Source: Sacculina carcini | Taxonomy: Eukaryota > Arthropoda > Thecostraca > Sacculinidae | Direction of reading: 5' to 3' | NCBI GenBank assembly: GCA_916048095.2 | Contig: OU696576.1 | Span: 5,933,664-5,997,663, forward strand | DNA length: 64,000 bases | Shown here: one piece after another, positions 53,000 through 64,000 of the stretch | Numbering within the stretch: position 1 is the stretch's first letter | How the letters are laid out: each line of letters starts with the position of its first letter | Program-made: the position numbers and the translations under genes | Notes under the pieces: generated by a model | Told to the model about the DNA's origin: nothing | The model's input: the letters and a program-made list of their open reading frames with translations, nothing else | Database searches by the model: none

Positions 53000-53190
53000 T
53001 ACTGGTACTGTGTAGCCCAGTACAACCAGTCTCATAGTCGAGTGGTCGGCGAATGAACCGACTCCCCCACTGGTTCCCACCAGTGAGGAGGGTGGCTAGA
53101 CACCCAGCAGGACTAAAAATATAACCTGTCCAAGGGCGGAAGAGCTACTCGCTAGCCAACGGCCATCTAGCATTTATTTTTATTCTTTTA
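53000..53190 (+). repeat. SINE-like module, copy 2
   Basis: Matches the reverse complement of 18285-18470. It holds TAGTCGAGTGG, which resembles a Pol III A box. It is followed within 350 bp by a LINE-type 3' end, so the whole 53000-53540 may be one SINE or an internally deleted LINE. Confidence 0.6.
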
Positions 53191-53540
53191 TATCCTATGC
53201 TTTTTTATTCTCCTTTTTATTTTCACTTTGCTTTATTTTCTCTTTTCCCATTATATATTTTCTCTCTTTCCATTATATTCTCTATAACATTACATTATTC
53301 ATATATGTATATGTGTATGCATGTGTATGTGTATATATGTGCGTGTGTATGTGTTCGTGTGCATGTGTTTGTGTCTCTGTATGTATTCAATTTTGCAAGC
53401 ACTCATGTACTTTTTGTCGATTTGTGCTCCTTATTTTCGTCCCCATACCGCTCTGTGTCTACACTTTTATTACTCTGCTCCTGGTCGCGCCTTTGCCCTC
53501 GAAAGTGCGCTATATCAAATACATGTTGTTGTTGTTGTAT
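53191..53540 (+). repeat. LINE-type 3' end with (TTG)n tail
   Basis: Ends GTGCGCTATATCAAATACA followed by four TTG repeats. The GCGCTAT.CAAATA word is shared with other 3' ends in this window. Confidence 0.65.
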
Positions 53541-53764
53541 ATTATCATCAAAATCAGCATAGAAGGCAAATAACAATAGGCCAAAAATGCAAGAAATTAT
53601 AAATATGTGAAGAATTATATTACGCAATACACTTTTCATTGGGGTATGTGTGTTGTAATTGAATAGGCTGAAATTAGTTGAGGGTACCACGCCATTGACC
53701 AACTGAGTCAACTTTGAACACTAATGCATGCTCACTGTCATCCCCCCGAGCCTCGACACAAATC
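53541..53764. other. Spacer without recognised gene
   Basis: No ORF or repeat recognised. Confidence 0.4.
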
Positions 53765-53850
53765 TACACCGAGGGCGTCTTTTAAACAAACAAACAAACA
53801 AACATGTATTTGATATAGCGCCAAGTAGAGCAGAGGCGCGTAAAAGAGAA
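53765..53850 (-). repeat. Short LINE-type 3' end with (TTTG)n tail
   Basis: Minus strand ends GGCGCTATATCAAATACATG followed by TTTG repeats; only about 85 bp remain, next to the LINE-E tail. Confidence 0.7.
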
Positions 53851-53860
53851 AACTGGTGCG

Positions 53861-53892
<32 letters not shown>

Positions 53893-54178
53893 CGTTTATT
53901 TGTATAGCGCACATTAAAACACACGCGCGAAAAGAGAAATCTTGGTGCAAAAATATAAACAAATATGTAAGACACGCCGCTTAGGGAAAACAAACATGCG
54001 GACAATACACACACCCACAAGCACACACACTCACACAAACACACACACACACACACGCACACAAACATACTCATGCACACACACCGCCAAATTGAAACAT
54101 GGCAGTAAGAAAGAGCATAAAAAACAACAAGAAAACTTCTAGTGAATATATCACGCGAGACGGGTACGTTATGACAGC

Positions 54179-57055
54179 TCAGAGCGAAGCGTAAGGAGTA
54201 AGAGAGTGAGAGTCATGATCAAAAGATTTATCAAAGAGATGATTGCGCAGAGAAGAGGAAAACGATGATAAGGATGTGGAGGAGATAACATGGGAGGGAA
54301 GAGAGTTGTACAAACGTGGAGCATAGAAAGGGAAGGATTTACTAGACCAGGTAGATTCATTGAGGGCTCGTGGACAAGATAAAGGAAGAGGATGACGGGA
54401 AAGAAAGTTATTAGAGAGTGTAAGAAGCTGCGAGAGGTATGTAGGTTACCGAGGGTCATGCAAAAGTTTATAAACAAGACAGCAAATTTTAAAGTGGATG
54501 CGAGGGATGATCGGAAGCCATCGAAGATTGTAGAGATAGGGTGAGGTATGACGAAAGTGGGAGGGAGAAAACACGAAACGACAAGATTTATTAATGACAT
54601 GTTGCAGGATTTTCAGAGAGGAGCGAGGTACATGGAAATATAAAGAATTGCAGTATTTGATTCTTGAAAAGATGAAACAATGAATCAGTTTAATAGCTGA
54701 GGGACGGTCGAGAAAAGGGCGGATAGGATATAGCGAACGTAGAATGAGATGACAAGTGCGAGCAACAGCAGAAATATTTGCAGAAAAAGAAAGTGAGGAA
54801 TCAAGAATGACTCCGAGATCGCGAACACTTTGAGATAGGGGTAAAGGGAGCAGCGGAGGTGTTAAGCGAGGAGGATGTAGAATGAAGAATTCTGATTTGG
54901 AAGTGTTAAGAAGGAGACTGCGAGAGGCACACCAGGAAGAAATATCAGAGATAATGTCTGATAAGAACGAAGCATGGGGGAAGGGAAGAGGAATAATTAT
55001 TTGTATATCGTCTGCGTAGACGTGGAACTGGACAGAATGGCGATGGAGAATAGGACATAGAGAAGACATGTACAGATTGAAGAGAAGCGGGGCTAGAATA
55101 GAACCTTGTGGCACACCGGAAAGTAGAGGAGTTTGCTTAGAAGTAGTGGAATTGAATTGCACCGAGTAGGAACGATCAGTAAGATAAGAATGTAGAAGAG
55201 AGAGCGCTGAAGAGGACACACCAAGAAAGGAGAGATCTCTGATTAAAATTGAATGGTCAACTAAGTCAAAGGCTGCTGACAGATCAAGGAGGATAAGCAG
55301 AGCAGATTTACCGAATGAAAAATGAGAAAAAACAGTAGTAGTAACGGAGGTTAGGACAGATTCAGTAGAGTGAGCAGACTTGAAACCCGATTGGAAGGGG
55401 TCAAGGGATTTGTTGATGAATGGCGCAAGTTGAGAATACATAGCAGACTCGAGGAGTTTAGAGGGAAAGTTGAGTAGAGAAATAGGACGGTAACTGCTAC
55501 ATAGCGAGGGATCGAGGGAAGGTTTTTTGAGTATCGGAAGGATGACTGCATGCTTCTCAGGAAAAAATACACCATGTAGGAAAGAGCTATTGATTAAATG
55601 CAATATAAAGGGAACCAGGAGCAAAGTAGAGTCTGATAGGACACGAAAATTTATGGGGTCCGCAGGGGAAAGCGAAATGTTTGTTGTAGAAATGATAGTG
55701 ATGATATCAGGAAGCTCTAGATGAGAAAAGTGAGTAAAATGATCGTGGGATTTAGTGTGAGTCAAGCGGGAGTTAGGAGAAGAAATACTAGAAATGGCAA
55801 TTTGGATTTTATCGGAAAAAAATACAGCAAGGTCGGAGGCAGAGAGAGAAGACGAAAGGCTTGGGTTTTGCAGGCCACTCAATGAGTTAAGCGAGGACCA
55901 CAGAGATTTAGGACAGCGAGAGAGTGACGATAATTGAGATTTGAAGTAGGATTGTTTAGCAGAGTATAGGGCAGATATATACAAAGAGCGAGATGAGCAG
56001 AAGGATGACCACGTAGCGGTAGTGCAACAGCGTTTCCACACACGCTCGTGGTAGCGTTGGGCGCGTTTGAGAGAGATTAGTTCGCGATTAAACCAAGGAG
56101 GAAGATTGGAGCGATTGGAGGATGAGCATAGTGGAAATATGGCTTCGTTGATAGAAGACATAACCTTGAAAAAAGAAGAGTACAATTGGGTAGGGGGAAG
56201 TGAGTGAAATTGAGTTGAGGGAAGCATGTGAGAGAATAAAGTTGAGAAGAGGTGAGGGTCAAAAATTTTGTAATTTCTGTACGATCTGGGGGGCGAAATA
56301 CGTGGTTTGGGAAAGGGAAGATTGAAAGTGAGGAGACTGTGGTCAGAAGTAATGGTATCTGGGGGAAATACAAGAACACCCGGAGGGGTTAGGTCGGATG
56401 CTAGAACTGGAGATGGAAAAAGAACAAGATCAAGGGTGTGACCGGAGATGTGAGTCGGTGAGGTAACAGGCGAGTACAGACCGTAAGTTTGGATCATAGA
56501 CAGGAATTGAGAGCAATAAGGATTTCGGGAAGGTTGATCGACCCAGAAATTAAAATCTCCAACTATAAGAAAACGACTGGAGAAGGACGCGAGAGGCACA
56601 TCAAGTAACACAGGAAATTCGGTAAGAAATAATGACGTAGTTCCCGGATGATTGTGGCGATATATTATAACAAAGCAAAATTTCGAGCAGGATGGAATAT
56701 TGAGAGAAAGAGCGAGGTATTCAAAGGATAAGCATGGGGGACCAAAGTTGGGTATAGTAGATAAGACTAAGGATTTATTAAATATGCATCCAACACCACC
56801 ACCGGAAGCTTTGGTGTTTGAGCGGGAGGAGTGAATAAAGTTGAAATCAGCAGGGAGATGGGCAGTAAAAGACGTAACATCAGAATCAAGTAACCAGGTC
56901 TCAACGAGGAAGAATAAAGAAAGATTATGAGAGGAAATCAGGTGTGAGAGTATAGGAGTCTTATACCGACATGACCTAGTATTTAGAAAACCAAGAGTTA
57001 AAGCGCTAGTGTTAGAGGAGGAACGGATGGGCGAGGCAAGAGGGAGCGAAGGTAG
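54179..57055 (-). pseudogene. LINE-E ORF2: endonuclease and reverse transcriptase
   Basis: The endonuclease part has LGFLNTRSC, LFFLVETWLL, IIYRHNHPG, VGDFNFWVD and ITSDHSLL. RT has SSYRPISLL, LLDLSAAFDLVDHS, SGVPQGS, FHVYADD and SVRDLGVILDSSLSF. A TAA at 54446-54448 interrupts the C-terminus, after which the same frame reads PTYLSQLLTL to FYAPRLYNSLPSHV and stops at 54179-54181. Target-primed reverse transcription is the expected activity. The ORF is in the same frame as the end of ORF1, separated only by a TGA. Confidence 0.88.
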
Positions 57056-58200
57056 TCAGGCCGAGATACACGAATGTGAATCAGGGTTAACTGAGACGGC
57101 AGTAGAAGAGGAAATTTGAGTAGGAGAGTCACAGGAGAGGGTGCGCATACGAAGAGAATTACGGACAGCCAAGAGAGATGGACAGGATGAGTCGTAGGAG
57201 GAGTGACAGTGGCTACGCCCTGAGCGTACACAGTTTGTGCATTTGGCTGGTCCAGAACGGTCACATGTTTTGGATGCATGGGAGCCGGCGCAGAAGCCGC
57301 ACTTAGTAGGTTGACTACATTTATCGGCTTTATGGCCGAGCCCCGAGCAACGGAAGCAGCGTACAACCCAGTACCTACTGTACACCGCACAGCAGCGCAG
57401 ACCAATAAATAAGCGGTCTGAACAATCCTTGATGATTGAGCGAGCCGAGGGTGACACAGATAGAACAGCATGAGTGGCGTTATTCTTCGGCTTGGTGAAA
57501 AATAGAACCTGTAGATCCGACGGGGAAGATCAGTCAGAGAAGAATTTTTTAGGCGAATAGATGAGAGCAGGCTTTCCGGAGTCATGTCGCTCGGGATGTT
57601 AGCGATCGTGATCTTTGGGCGAATATGCCTCAGAGGAGGGATGTGTACCTCCACATCGGCGAATGCCGCACGAACACAATCTGCAGCGTTCTCCGCCGAG
57701 CGTGGCGAGTCACAACGCAGCACTAAGCTACCGTTGGCAGATGGGCGAGAACCAGAGACCGGAATTTTCTGTAGAGCTGGAGCCACAAGTTTTTCAGAAA
57801 TAGGTGTGTCAGAATTTCTGGATTTGAGGACAACCGCGTAGGACTTCAGAGAGTTGGGAGAACGAGTATCAGCCGTGACAGCTTGACTAGACGAGCTACG
57901 GAAATCGGTCAGTATTTCCTGCCGAAATGAGTTGAGGCGAGAATCGACAATATTAGCGATTGTTTCAGCAGTTACAGGTGCCACAGTGGAAGCCGAGCGG
58001 ATCTTTGATTGGCACGGTGTGCAGCACCAAAACAGCCGATGCTTCCTAACGGCATTGTACGCCGGGGTGGTCAGGCCCGCACATGATACGTGAAAGCATG
58101 TCATACAGCTCTCGCACTCTATATACGATGTGGCGGCGATGGGCTCACCACATTGGCAAGACTTCGCAGGGGTAGAGGTGGGAGCAGATGACGAAGGCAT
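57056..58200 (-). pseudogene. LINE-E ORF1: PHD finger, RRM-like region, zinc knuckles
   Basis: ATG at 58200. A PHD-type finger spans about residues 14-62 (CQCGEP ... CESCMTCFHVSCAGL ... WCCTPC). It is followed by a Ser-rich linker and an RRM-like PKITIANIPSDMTPESLL block. A frameshift at a run of A/T near 57545 moves the text into the frame with CFRCSGLGHKADKC, CGFCAGSHASKTC and CTNCV...C knuckles, ending at TGA 57056-57058. PHD plus knuckles suggests chromatin- and RNA-binding roles; that is inference. Confidence 0.78.
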
Positions 58201-58484
58201 TGCAATGGCATAGAGAGATGACAAGCACAGACGTGGACTTGCAGACAGACACACACTCACGCTCGACAGCGGTAGATCAGGTTAACCTGATACTAGCAAA
58301 TGTAACGTGAGCGCCTTCACGGCGTTCACACAACACCGCCACACAAGCGTAACTCACACACTACGCAGCACCACCATAGTCAGCACTAGCACACTCTCAC
58401 ACTCTCACTCGTTCAAAAAATTGATCACAGTAAACACAACACCAGCAACACATCCACACTGGACCACTGACAACTGACAACTGA

Positions 58485-58915
58485 ATATAAAGGAGTATAA
58501 GCTCGTAGAGGGAAAATAAATAAGCCAGCAAAAATAACACACATGATAATAAAAGAGAAAAACGAGTATAAAACAGCAAAAGAAATATCTTACACAGTAA
58601 CATACATCACATCATACATTAACACTGGTAACCAAGAAAAACGAATCTAGAGAGAACAAGATTTAGTGCTGTCGAAATGGAGGAGTTAAAGGTGTGGGCA
58701 AAGATAGCAAAAAATTTGTGCAGAGCAGAAGAGAATGAGTATGATTTTTGCTTCAGCACATGAGGAGGAAGTTGATTGTAAAGACGGGGAGCAGAAAAGT
58801 AGAATGACTTGGCTGACCAGTTTGACTCATGAAGAGCAGGAGGAGAAACAAGAGGTACAGGACGACGACTGGAAGGTCGCTCGTTGCACTGTAGGAGGGT
58901 ATTGTGATTTAATTT
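58485..58915 (-). pseudogene. LINE-G C-terminal fragment
   Basis: The minus strand encodes LHESNWSAKSFYFSAPRLYNQLPPHVLKQ, the C-terminal region after a LINE RT, followed by a short 3' UTR that adjoins the 5' end of LINE-E. Everything upstream is missing where the BEL element begins. Confidence 0.7.
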
Positions 58916-59350
58916 GGAAAAGCCCTTTTGTACTTTATTGGAGAACCCAAAGCTTACCTGATTGCGAATTTATTTTGTCGCAGGTAGCCGTTCGCGTTGT
59001 TGTACGTACAGCCCCGGTGGCAATGGATTTCTTGTAATTGGAAGTAATTGCTTGTCGCCGAATATTGAAAGAAGACTTGACGATAACTGAAATAGGCTTG
59101 AAATACGATGCCTCGAACGCTGAACCACGAAATATCCGTACCGAACCCCGAGTAAATTCCCCACACCGTCCTCTCTGTCTCCACTAATTCCCTTTCGCCG
59201 TTCCGGGTTGCCACGCTCCATTTTATCGCGGATTTGCCTTGAATCCTCCAAAATAGTACTGGGCTTTGACATTATTTTCCCAATTAAATAGAATTGAAAT
59301 TATTGAATTAAATTATGAATTACAATTGAAAATGATAAATATTTCTTTCA
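58916..59350 (-). repeat. Putative 3' LTR of the BEL element
   Basis: The region starts TGAAAG after the purine tract and holds an AATAAA near 58938 (minus sense). Its outer end is unresolved and its partner is off-window. Short frames here are not convincing genes. Confidence 0.45.
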
Positions 59351-59444
59351 CCCTCCCTTAAAAACAAAAGGGAAAGGAAACATATGAACCTTGTAGACTG
59401 AAGCATGTCGTTGAATGAAGTTTGAGGAACGACCACACTCAGAG

Positions 59445-62400
59445 TCAATTTGACAACAATAAGAATTGTGAATGATGATGAAGGACTGAGAAGGCCTGGT
59501 ATAAAGTGAGAAGTGGCATGAACTTTGATAAGACACCATTTGAGGACAATGATACAATTTGATAATGATCGTACTCACTGAACACTTTTATAGATTCATC
59601 ACGTATGAGGCCGGCTAACTGCTCTCGTTGTTTCATTGCAGCTTTTCTCTTCCCGCGATTGGGATGAGATGTTGCAGTCTCTCTTTCTTCATTGACACCC
59701 GGCGCTGTTTGACTTGGATGGATCGCAGTGATTTCTAGAGGATAAAGATGCTTGACTGCGTGAATGCTACTCTTGCCAGAACTATTCTTCAGTATAACTT
59801 GCCTGACACGCCCATCTTCACCCGGTAGTAGCTTGATAATTCGGCCCATGGACCAAAATATTCGAGGTCGATCCTTGGTGTGAATGAGAACAATATCACC
59901 CACAGATAATTTGTCCTTCCAGTCGGTTTGATACAAATTTCGGTTCAAGTCTCTCAAGCTCAATACGTACTCTTCATACCACATTGCACGGAACTTGTCC
60001 AACAACTCATTCTGAACTTGAATTGTGTCATTCAAACGACGATGCATATCATTCGCTTCAGGCGTCCACAGTGGATCTTCCTTGTGATCAGTGATTATCT
60101 GTAATCGAGGATTGAGGTTTAACTTCAGAATCTTGTTGGGTGTGAGTGGTTCAATTTCGTTGATGCCACTATGCACATAGGTGAGCGGACGATTGTTAAC
60201 CGCATCTTGAATGCCTGATAAATGAGTGATGAGATCGAAATAGGATAATCGAGCTTTGCCGATCGACTTATACAGGCACTGTTTCACCGTTTTAATCTGC
60301 CTCTCATATACGCCCCCCATCCAGCTGGCGTACACCGGAATTGTTTTGTGTTGTATGTGATGTTTCCTCATATATTCAACAAAATCGTCTGACAACAAAG
60401 CTTCTTGAAGGTAACGCTTACTGGTGACAAATTGCTTCCCATTATCTGAATAAATCATCTCGGGCACCCTGTAAGTGTTACAGAATCTCATGAACGATTG
60501 AAGAAAGGAAGAAGTACTGACATCGGGAAGAACATCCAAATGAACGCACCGTAGCGCCATACAGGTATACAGGGCGATGTACACCTTTTGTTCCTCACCA
60601 CCTTTCCCTGTGATATTGATATGACCTGTGTAATCAATGGCCACATTTTCATATGCCTTTACAAATTTGATTCGTTCGGTCGGAAGATTATTCAGTCGCG
60701 GATATTTCACGGACAGCGAATTGAGTTTTTTGCAGATAACACAATCTCTGATGATTTTCTTGACTGCCTGTCTACCACCAGGTATCCAGAATCCTCTTTC
60801 TCTCAGTTGAGTGAGTGTCGACCCGATCCCTAGGTGACGGCATCGTTCATGTTGATCTCTGATCATTAGCCGGGTAATATGATGGTCTTTTGATAATAAC
60901 ACCGGATTCTTCGCTGCGTAACTGAAGTAGTTCAGGCGAGAAATCCTACCTCGGCAACGAATAATACCCTGATCATCCAACAAAAGGTTGAGATCGTTCA
61001 CCAAATTTGGAACACGCTGGCTGCGTTCGGGATTCTGAAGATAGTCAAGGATGTCTGAATATTCTTGAGCTTGCAGGGCCTTTAGCCAATAATTAACTGC
61101 TTTCTCATTTGTGTCGGATGACGTCTTTCGCATTTTGTCCACAAATTTGAAGACCAGTCCGGTGATGCGATGAATTTTGTTGAGGTTGGAGAGCTTTTCA
61201 GCAGTGAACAAGGTGTCCGTCGACGACTGCGCGTTAGACGACGACGTCTGCCCCTGACGCTGCCCCAAAACCAAAGATTTCTGCTCGTGTGAATCTTGCC
61301 TGAAGTTCAAGAGTTGTTCTTGAGTGAACTTCGTAACACAAGGAACTTCGACGGGCGTTTCTGTCCAGATTTTCAGCCAATCAGGTCCAAAAATCCACTG
61401 ATCCTGATATTTTTCGAATTTCACAAACGTTTGACCTTTCGTCAAGAGATCAGCGACATTCTCATTTGTCGGGACATAGCCAAACCGCATTACTACTCCC
61501 TTGTCAGATTCGATGTTCTTCTTCATAGCCTCAATATCCTTTTGACGAGCTTGAGTGAAACGATTGGTTGTTCTGCAGCCCTGATGAATCCACTCTAGTA
61601 CGACCTGTGAATCGACCCACACATTGATCTGCTGAATTTCGAACATGAGTGAATCCAGAATGAGTTGTAGGCATTTCATCATCAAGAAAACCGCCAACAG
61701 CTCAGTTTGCGGAATGCTCTTGTTTTGAGGTGAGATCTTCGACTTGGCAAATATGAAATTCGATTCATTCTTTGAGTTCGTGGCATAACAAACGAACCCA
61801 TAGCTTTCTTTCCCTCCGTCACAAAATATATTTATGTCATGATTCGACAATGAGTCAGCTGACTTCCTCGGAAATCGCAGTTGGTCAAGCTGCGCCAGCT
61901 CCTTTTGAATTGATCTCCATTCTCGCGATAGCTGTTCCTTGAGTGGTTCATCCCAACCAACCTTGAGTAGCCACAATTTCTTCATGAAGAGCCTACCGCA
62001 CAATGTGACAGGCAGTGCTAACGACAGCGGGTCGAAAATCTTGCTGATGTTGCTCAGTACTCGCCGTTTCGTAGGCCTGGACTCTGAATTATGATGAACA
62101 GCTTGACAGTCCGCGAGCTTCAGTGAATCCCTTTCTGGGTCATACATATATCCCAACACTTTCTCATAATCCGATTGGTGAGTGGTCGCCGTTTCATTCG
62201 ACATCATAAGTTCTCTCATGGAAGACACATTTGAAGACCAGCTTCGAAGATTGAACCCTCCTTCCTGCATGATTTCCCTACTCCTGTGGTACACATTGAG
62301 AATCTGATTGGTACTAGAGGAAGTAAACAAGAAATTATCCATGTAGAAGGAGCTTTTCAGAATATCCGCTACAGAGTCTTGCGGATATAATTTCAAATGA

Positions 62401-63152
62401 TACTGCAAGACCCTCATCAACACAAATGGACTTGCATTTAGGCCAAATAGAATAGTTCGATGTCGGTACACTTTCAACACGCCATTCGACTCCCACAAAA
62501 AACAGAATATGTTTTTATCTTCTTCCGACTACAACTGAATCTGCAGAAAGGCTTTCTCTATATCAGCCATTAGTACAAAATCCTCCTGACGAAATTTTAG
62601 CATCATACCCACAAGATTCGCCAACAAGTCTATTCCTTGAAAGCACGCTTGATTAAGTGTCGTCGCATTTTTGTCGACCTTAAAACTACAATTGAATACT
62701 GTTCGCATTTTAGATGTACACTGATCTTCATCTTTGAACACAGGATGATGGGGGATGAAGACACAGTTCTCTTTGACAAGTGACTCAACATCAATTTCCT
62801 CAATAATGTTTCTTTGTATTTGATCTGTGAAATTGCTTTCGTAGCGATCTAGACAATCCTTGGCTACCAGACTTCGCTGGACCTGCTTCATTGCTTTGAA
62901 TGCGACATCGAAATTGTGATCTACATTGCTGATTGAGTCTAAAAAAGGCACTTTGACCGAATAATGGCCATCTTTGAATTCAATACTGTCATCGAATTCT
63001 TTGATCAGCGCTTCATCTGTTTCGGCGAGAGTGTCATCTTTGATGCCGATGTTCTCCACCTTGAACATATTCTCCAACTCCACATCCACATCTAATTCGC
63101 CAGATGATAGTGACACAGGACTGAAATATGTGCGAGTTGGGTTTATTGCCAA
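59445..63152 (-). pseudogene. pol: BEL/Pao Pol: RT, RNase H, integrase, DUF5641
   Basis: RT starts KMRTVFNCSFKVD and VLMADIEKAFLQIQL, then TAG at 62529-62531, and continues SEEDKNIFCFLW, HRTILFGLNASPF and FYMDNFL. In that last motif the second catalytic Asp of YxDD is Asn. RNase H has IFCDGGKESYGF and QTELLAVFLMMK. The integrase has a finger RHLGIGS ... CVICKKL, and AIDYTGH, YSDNGKQF and GGVYERQIK. A DUF5641 block follows (LSVGDIVLIHTKDRPRIFW). The frame ends at 59445. Confidence 0.86.
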
Positions 63153-63964
63153 GTTGACCAGACGTTCGTTTTTTTGTCTACAGGTGTCACTGAAGTCTGT
63201 TCACCCATGAGGGAGGAAATTTCTCCGAAAAGTATCATACCATCGTCGACTTCATAAGCAGTCGTATTGCCAACCTTAACACTGCTCAGCGGCTGAATGT
63301 GTCCTATGAGATCAGAACCCAAAAGACAATGAAAATCGGTCATTCTGTCTTCCGACATGTCCCGGAAAAAGCTGTCAGCCAACCTGAGGCCTTCAGACTT
63401 GAATTTTCGTACCAGTTTGGTCACTCCTGGCACCTGATAATCCAATGACATACTACCATCTACCAGCAACTTGACGGTCGTGCTACCTCTTCTTGTAAAA
63501 TGAACATTGCACGCGACAACATCATGCTGTTTCTCCGCGGTGCCTATGAATGTACGCACTTGATATTTGACGCGGTGCTTTTCTCTCTTGGCTGAGATCT
63601 TATCAGCCATATACTCACTGATGTAAGACGTTTGTGAGCCGTGATCGATCAAACACCGGACTATTTCACAATTTCCGTCCTCGGTTTGCATGAGTACCGA
63701 CATTGATGGTAACAGTACCGCCGCCTGTGCATCGGTCTTCATCATGCACAGATGATTCTCCAGTTTTGTGACTTTGGTTGGACCACTACACACCGCAGTT
63801 ATATGCGTATTTTTGCCGCACGATTTGCAGCTGTAGGTGAGCCCCTTCTTCTGGCATTCACACTCCTCCGTCGGCCGCCCGCCGCTGCAGTGGACACACC
63901 GTCCGAGCTGTCGCAAACGCTGGATTCGTGCCTGAGAATTTGAGTAATTACCACACTGCGACAT
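63143..63964 (-). pseudogene. BEL/Pao zinc fingers and DUF1758-type protease
   Basis: CVHCSGGRPTEECEC and CKSCGKNTHITAVC are the CX2C...HX4C fingers between Gag and protease in BEL elements. The protease has CLIDHGSQTSYIS, where D-(S/T/Q)-GS is usual, and HCLLGSDLIGHI near the end. It ends by frameshift near 63150 from the rest of Pol, which is one ORF in intact BEL elements. The fingers continue to the window edge (63965-64000). Confidence 0.8.
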
Positions 63965-64000
63965 CGGATGATCCCCTTCGCAAGACTTGCATGATTTCCA

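Larger units (their letters stand above)
53862..58480 (-). mobile_element. LINE-E, nearly full-length non-LTR retrotransposon
   Basis: Minus strand: 5' UTR (about 58201-58480), ORF1 (58200-57056), ORF2 (57055-54179), 3' UTR, GCGCTATACAAATAAA near 53895-53910 and an (ATT)n tail (53862-53890). Defects are one frameshift in ORF1 and one TAA in ORF2. It is the best preserved of several related LINEs here (B, D, G and 51690). Confidence 0.88.
58916..64000 (-). mobile_element. BEL/Pao LTR retrotransposon, cut by window edge
   Basis: Minus strand: zinc fingers and DUF1758-type protease (63964-63143), RT of the Peptidase_A17-associated type, RNase H, integrase and a DUF5641-type C-terminus, then a purine tract AAGGGAGGG (59351-59359) and a putative 3' LTR. 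Gag (DUF1759 type) would lie beyond the right edge. A frameshift near 63150 and a TAG at 62529-62531 disable it. Confidence 0.88.

Noticed and set aside
58954..59272. Two overlapping minus frames of 86 and 100 codons
   Set aside because: They lie in the putative BEL LTR, overlap each other and show no known domain.

Overview
This 64 kb window is invertebrate-type metazoan nuclear DNA made almost entirely of transposable elements. No bacterial or viral gene organisation is present. The evidence is: Ty3/gypsy LTR retrotransposons with tRNA-type primer sites, LINEs of the CR1/L2/Jockey kind, one BEL/Pao element, hAT-like DNA transposons, a Helitron-like fragment, long CA/TA microsatellites and one plausible host gene, a CREG homologue at 38675-39457. 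The phylum cannot be settled from sequence alone.

Layout. 1-4153: minus-strand CsRn1-like Ty3/gypsy element cut by the window edge. 4273-16769: one LINE (LINE-A) with three CCCH fingers in ORF1, split by element A (5590-9828, TSD CCTGT), by a truncated element C (10945-11711) and by element B (11804-16282, TSD CTTCA). 16778-16952: hAT MITE with an 8-bp TSD. 16965-18215: reversed LINE fragment. 18760-23100: decayed CsRn1-like element with 134-bp LTRs inside a LINE 3' end. 23300-23900: Helitron-like Rep fragment. 24085-36690: a four-level nest in which foldback repeat R1 holds a hAT-like unit 1, which holds another copy of itself (unit 2, 26054-34167, TSD GTGTGTAT), which holds an intact CsRn1-like element E5 (27734-32671). 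38675-39457: CREG. 40985-41990: orphan integrase. 42189-43706: second R1 copy in inverted orientation. 43756-51300: LINE-D split by Ty3/gypsy element H (46222-50931). 51690-53540: LINE, LTR-element and SINE-like remnants. 53862-58480: almost complete LINE-E. 58916-64000: BEL/Pao element running off the right edge.

How the parts work. The LTR elements encode Gag and a Pol of protease, reverse transcriptase, RNase H and integrase. In five of them pol lies in the -1 frame and a canonical slippery heptamer sits just before the gag stop. E5 looks complete: open gag and pol, intact catalytic residues, LTRs differing at one base in 327, PBS, PPT and TSD. Most other copies carry stops, frameshifts or deletions. 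Insertion junctions with exact TSDs let the order of events be read, and several uninterrupted (empty-site) copies are present in the same window.
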